The notes under the pieces were generated by a model. That model had not been told where the DNA came from. It searched no databases and worked only from the letters and a program-made list of their open reading frames with translations. A DNA stretch of 64,000 nt from Candidatus Endomicrobium procryptotermitis. Its GTDB lineage: Bacteria > Elusimicrobiota > Endomicrobiia > Endomicrobiales > Endomicrobiaceae. The position numbers and the translations under genes are program-made. The stretch is from assembly GCA_031279415.1 (NCBI GenBank), contig JAITIP010000037.1, positions 114,431 through 178,430 on the forward strand, written 5' to 3'. This document shows, one piece after another, positions 63,701 to 64,000 of the stretch (the first letter of the stretch is position 1; every line of letters begins with the position of its first letter).

Positions 63701-64000
63701 AGTATTTCTGAAACCGATTCTGCTGGCAGGCTGGACTCAGATGCTCTGCCTGTGTTACAGGAAAGGTCTGAAGAAACAAGGTCTGCTGTTTCACAGGAAA
63801 AACCTTTGGCAGTAGCTTCTTCAGATAGGAAGAGTATTTTGAATAGAATTTTATCGTTTATGAAGACGTTTAGGATGAGTACCTTGTCTTTTGTGTCTAA
63901 GTTTAGGAGAGCTCCGAATAGTATAGACTCTGATTTGGAAGAGGGATTCAGGAAGTATTTGGATGAGTTTTATGAGAAAGATGGCATTAAAGATGCGGGA
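60761..64000 (+). CDS. Giant ORF, 3' end outside the window; Tiki/ChaN-like N-terminus and HExxH motif
   Basis: Open without stop for 1080 codons to the window edge. ATG 60761 has a good GGAG site; an ATG 8 codons upstream is an alternative. A hydrophobic signal or anchor lies at about 36-52. A domain of about 60-560 has QDLHSHP (98-104), YLEGAYGD with E129, and GGFHTEG with H497, resembling Tiki-superfamily (ChaN/TraB) hydrolase-like proteins seen in large proteins of Elusimicrobiota/Omnitrophota; this is from motif memory, unverified. A double hydrophobic stretch lies at about 661-703. At 749-805 there are three LNNI-type repeats. H909-E910-L911-R912-H913 is an HExxH motif in RHELRHADW. After about 970 the sequence is Ser/Glu/Pro-rich and codon use returns toward normal. 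Function unknown. Confidence 0.75.
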   Translation, partial: MKTKKRIKEWLSGMWTGAGDILLPKIKGINGIKITAILVSICFVMTSVCGEAIGAIADRQRDAKQFNQIFEGFTLPYSYGKITYGNYGGSDSVVINIQDLHSHPDVQKNISKIIETFDKKYGVERVYLEGAYGDVDVSWLGVETDKDKREQILELMIDSGRLTGAEYYAVNSGREKLIKGLESKKEYLDNLVRFGKILDSQGEIEIILGSISEDIRRLKDKYYNHQQNKLDKLSKEYSDGKIDGKKYFTLLYKHTDKLGIDIYKYENIDAYKMLLEEEGNLNYKRITLELGSVIAKLKEVLPYQAYKMIMDNTNNFSEIDKLYVYLIKFAREYKIDLDINYPNLARFLGYVELSQKINPLELIKEESKLVDEIRESFGLSRSEREVSFMVEFEKYLRDFLSSKITADDYEYYKVNKGEFDSLWVKYIDNAKKDMLDRYIEETEKFYEVNIKRNDHFLDNIGIEKNKATVIGEEAGVERVVKELEGKKIYVVVTGGFHTEGVYNELVKRGITALVVTPNVSGGVKAAEEKYYQIAKEQSKVLFQALAALNLTQYVNGMDDMRGEYAAIVAGTLVNAGKIDNKTLTEVNEFLKKVINKKHGEGDKEIIKAEIEYRGEKDIRLVVEREGSITEYNYDARERKFKNPEERERREKSEKSINAGTKAFLAGFILSVSMVIGSIVILHGAVLGMGMLGYVLLGIAGVYSIKRTGKSLEFSISQKKVMEDAIKELVKRGVVESGEERLDFRILGKVLNNISGDLRGKLINKMLNKDITVEKLLNNISDESLRAELMDKMLKEGRKTTVEEVLNNIIGKGVEIEEEIKNLQDKMKKAGKEGTKNEEIIKMFGEKQTKEEELSNLSKSLDIENLVEESDVAMYFDETIHLNYPLLSVLFFDENGNIKNRNLLEVFIRHELRHADWKGRADRGSKIAGFIHKIEWLEELIVSLGDSPDYTALTSEPIRRWIGRLFSRKDTEKKPAEEEAQSISETDSAGRLDSDALPVLQERSEETRSAVSQEKPLAVASSDRKSILNRILSFMKTFRMSTLSFVSKFRRAPNSIDSDLEEGFRKYLDEFYEKDGIKDAG
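63005..63190 (+). repeat. Internal LNNI tandem repeat in giant ORF
   Basis: Three imperfect repeats of about 26-29 residues: each starts with VLNNIS/LLNNIS/VLNNII, and the first two share a (R/A)(G/E)(K/L)...NKMLN/DKMLK helix and a TVE ending before the next. They probably form short helical hairpins. Confidence 0.6.

Noticed and set aside
1..64000. CRISPR array, insertion sequence or prophage
   Set aside because: I saw no regularly spaced direct repeats, transposase, integrase or phage structural genes anywhere in the window.

Overview
The window is AT-rich chromosomal DNA with tightly packed operons. The gene content suggests an anaerobic, fermentative, diderm bacterium that uses pyrophosphate as an energy currency: a PPi-type phosphofructokinase, a membrane pyrophosphatase, a group 4 [NiFe] hydrogenase, outer-membrane porin and autotransporter genes, and LolA- and LpxL-like proteins. 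That combination, with the giant secreted ORF at the right edge, fits the Elusimicrobiota (Endomicrobium-like). This is an inference from content; no rRNA gene is present to confirm it.

Layout. 1-8.9 kb is an accessory defence island: decayed, tail-to-tail HsdS specificity fragments, a PLD-SNF2 helicase, a large N6-adenine methyltransferase, and an inverted spare target-recognition domain behind it. A perfect 20-bp inverted repeat frames the active and spare domains, so the methyltransferase probably changes specificity by DNA inversion. 9-18.6 kb holds housekeeping and sensory genes: serS, rtcB, a FIST sensor with a hybrid histidine kinase, tRNA-Glu, and a secreted VIT/VWA protein. 18.9-34.4 kb is one long minus-strand cluster resembling aryl-polyene/flexirubin pathways: ketosynthases, ACPs, dehydratases, ketoreductase, FAD desaturase-like enzyme, acyltransferases, glycosyltransferase, thioesterase, LolA and an MMPL exporter. 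Two of its genes are fusions, and a 59-codon ORF sits between a ketosynthase and an ACP.

35-36.2 kb is a porin-like outer-membrane protein followed by a terminator and a 42-bp near-perfect palindrome. 36.4-46.6 kb is an 11-gene complex-I-like membrane hydrogenase behind a perfect consensus promoter, with all four Ni-ligand cysteines intact and a HycI-type protease gene downstream. 46.6-49.8 kb is a Pmp-repeat autotransporter. 50-52.5 kb is the membrane pyrophosphatase on the minus strand, with a structured leader. 52.7-59.8 kb holds an M50-like protease, a dolichol-kinase-like protein, an ABC exporter, a NodB deacetylase, a TM1266-like ACT protein, a lipoprotein and PPi-PFK.

60.1-64.0 kb has very different codon use (purine-rich coding strand). 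It contains a small membrane-anchored protein of unknown function and an open frame of at least 1080 codons that runs off the window end. That frame has Tiki/ChaN-like motifs, a membrane segment, internal repeats and an HExxH motif.

Functionally, the hydrogenase, pyrophosphatase and PPi-PFK fit a cell conserving energy from ferredoxin-dependent H2 evolution and PPi. The polyene-type cluster, porin, autotransporter and giant ORF all concern the cell envelope.
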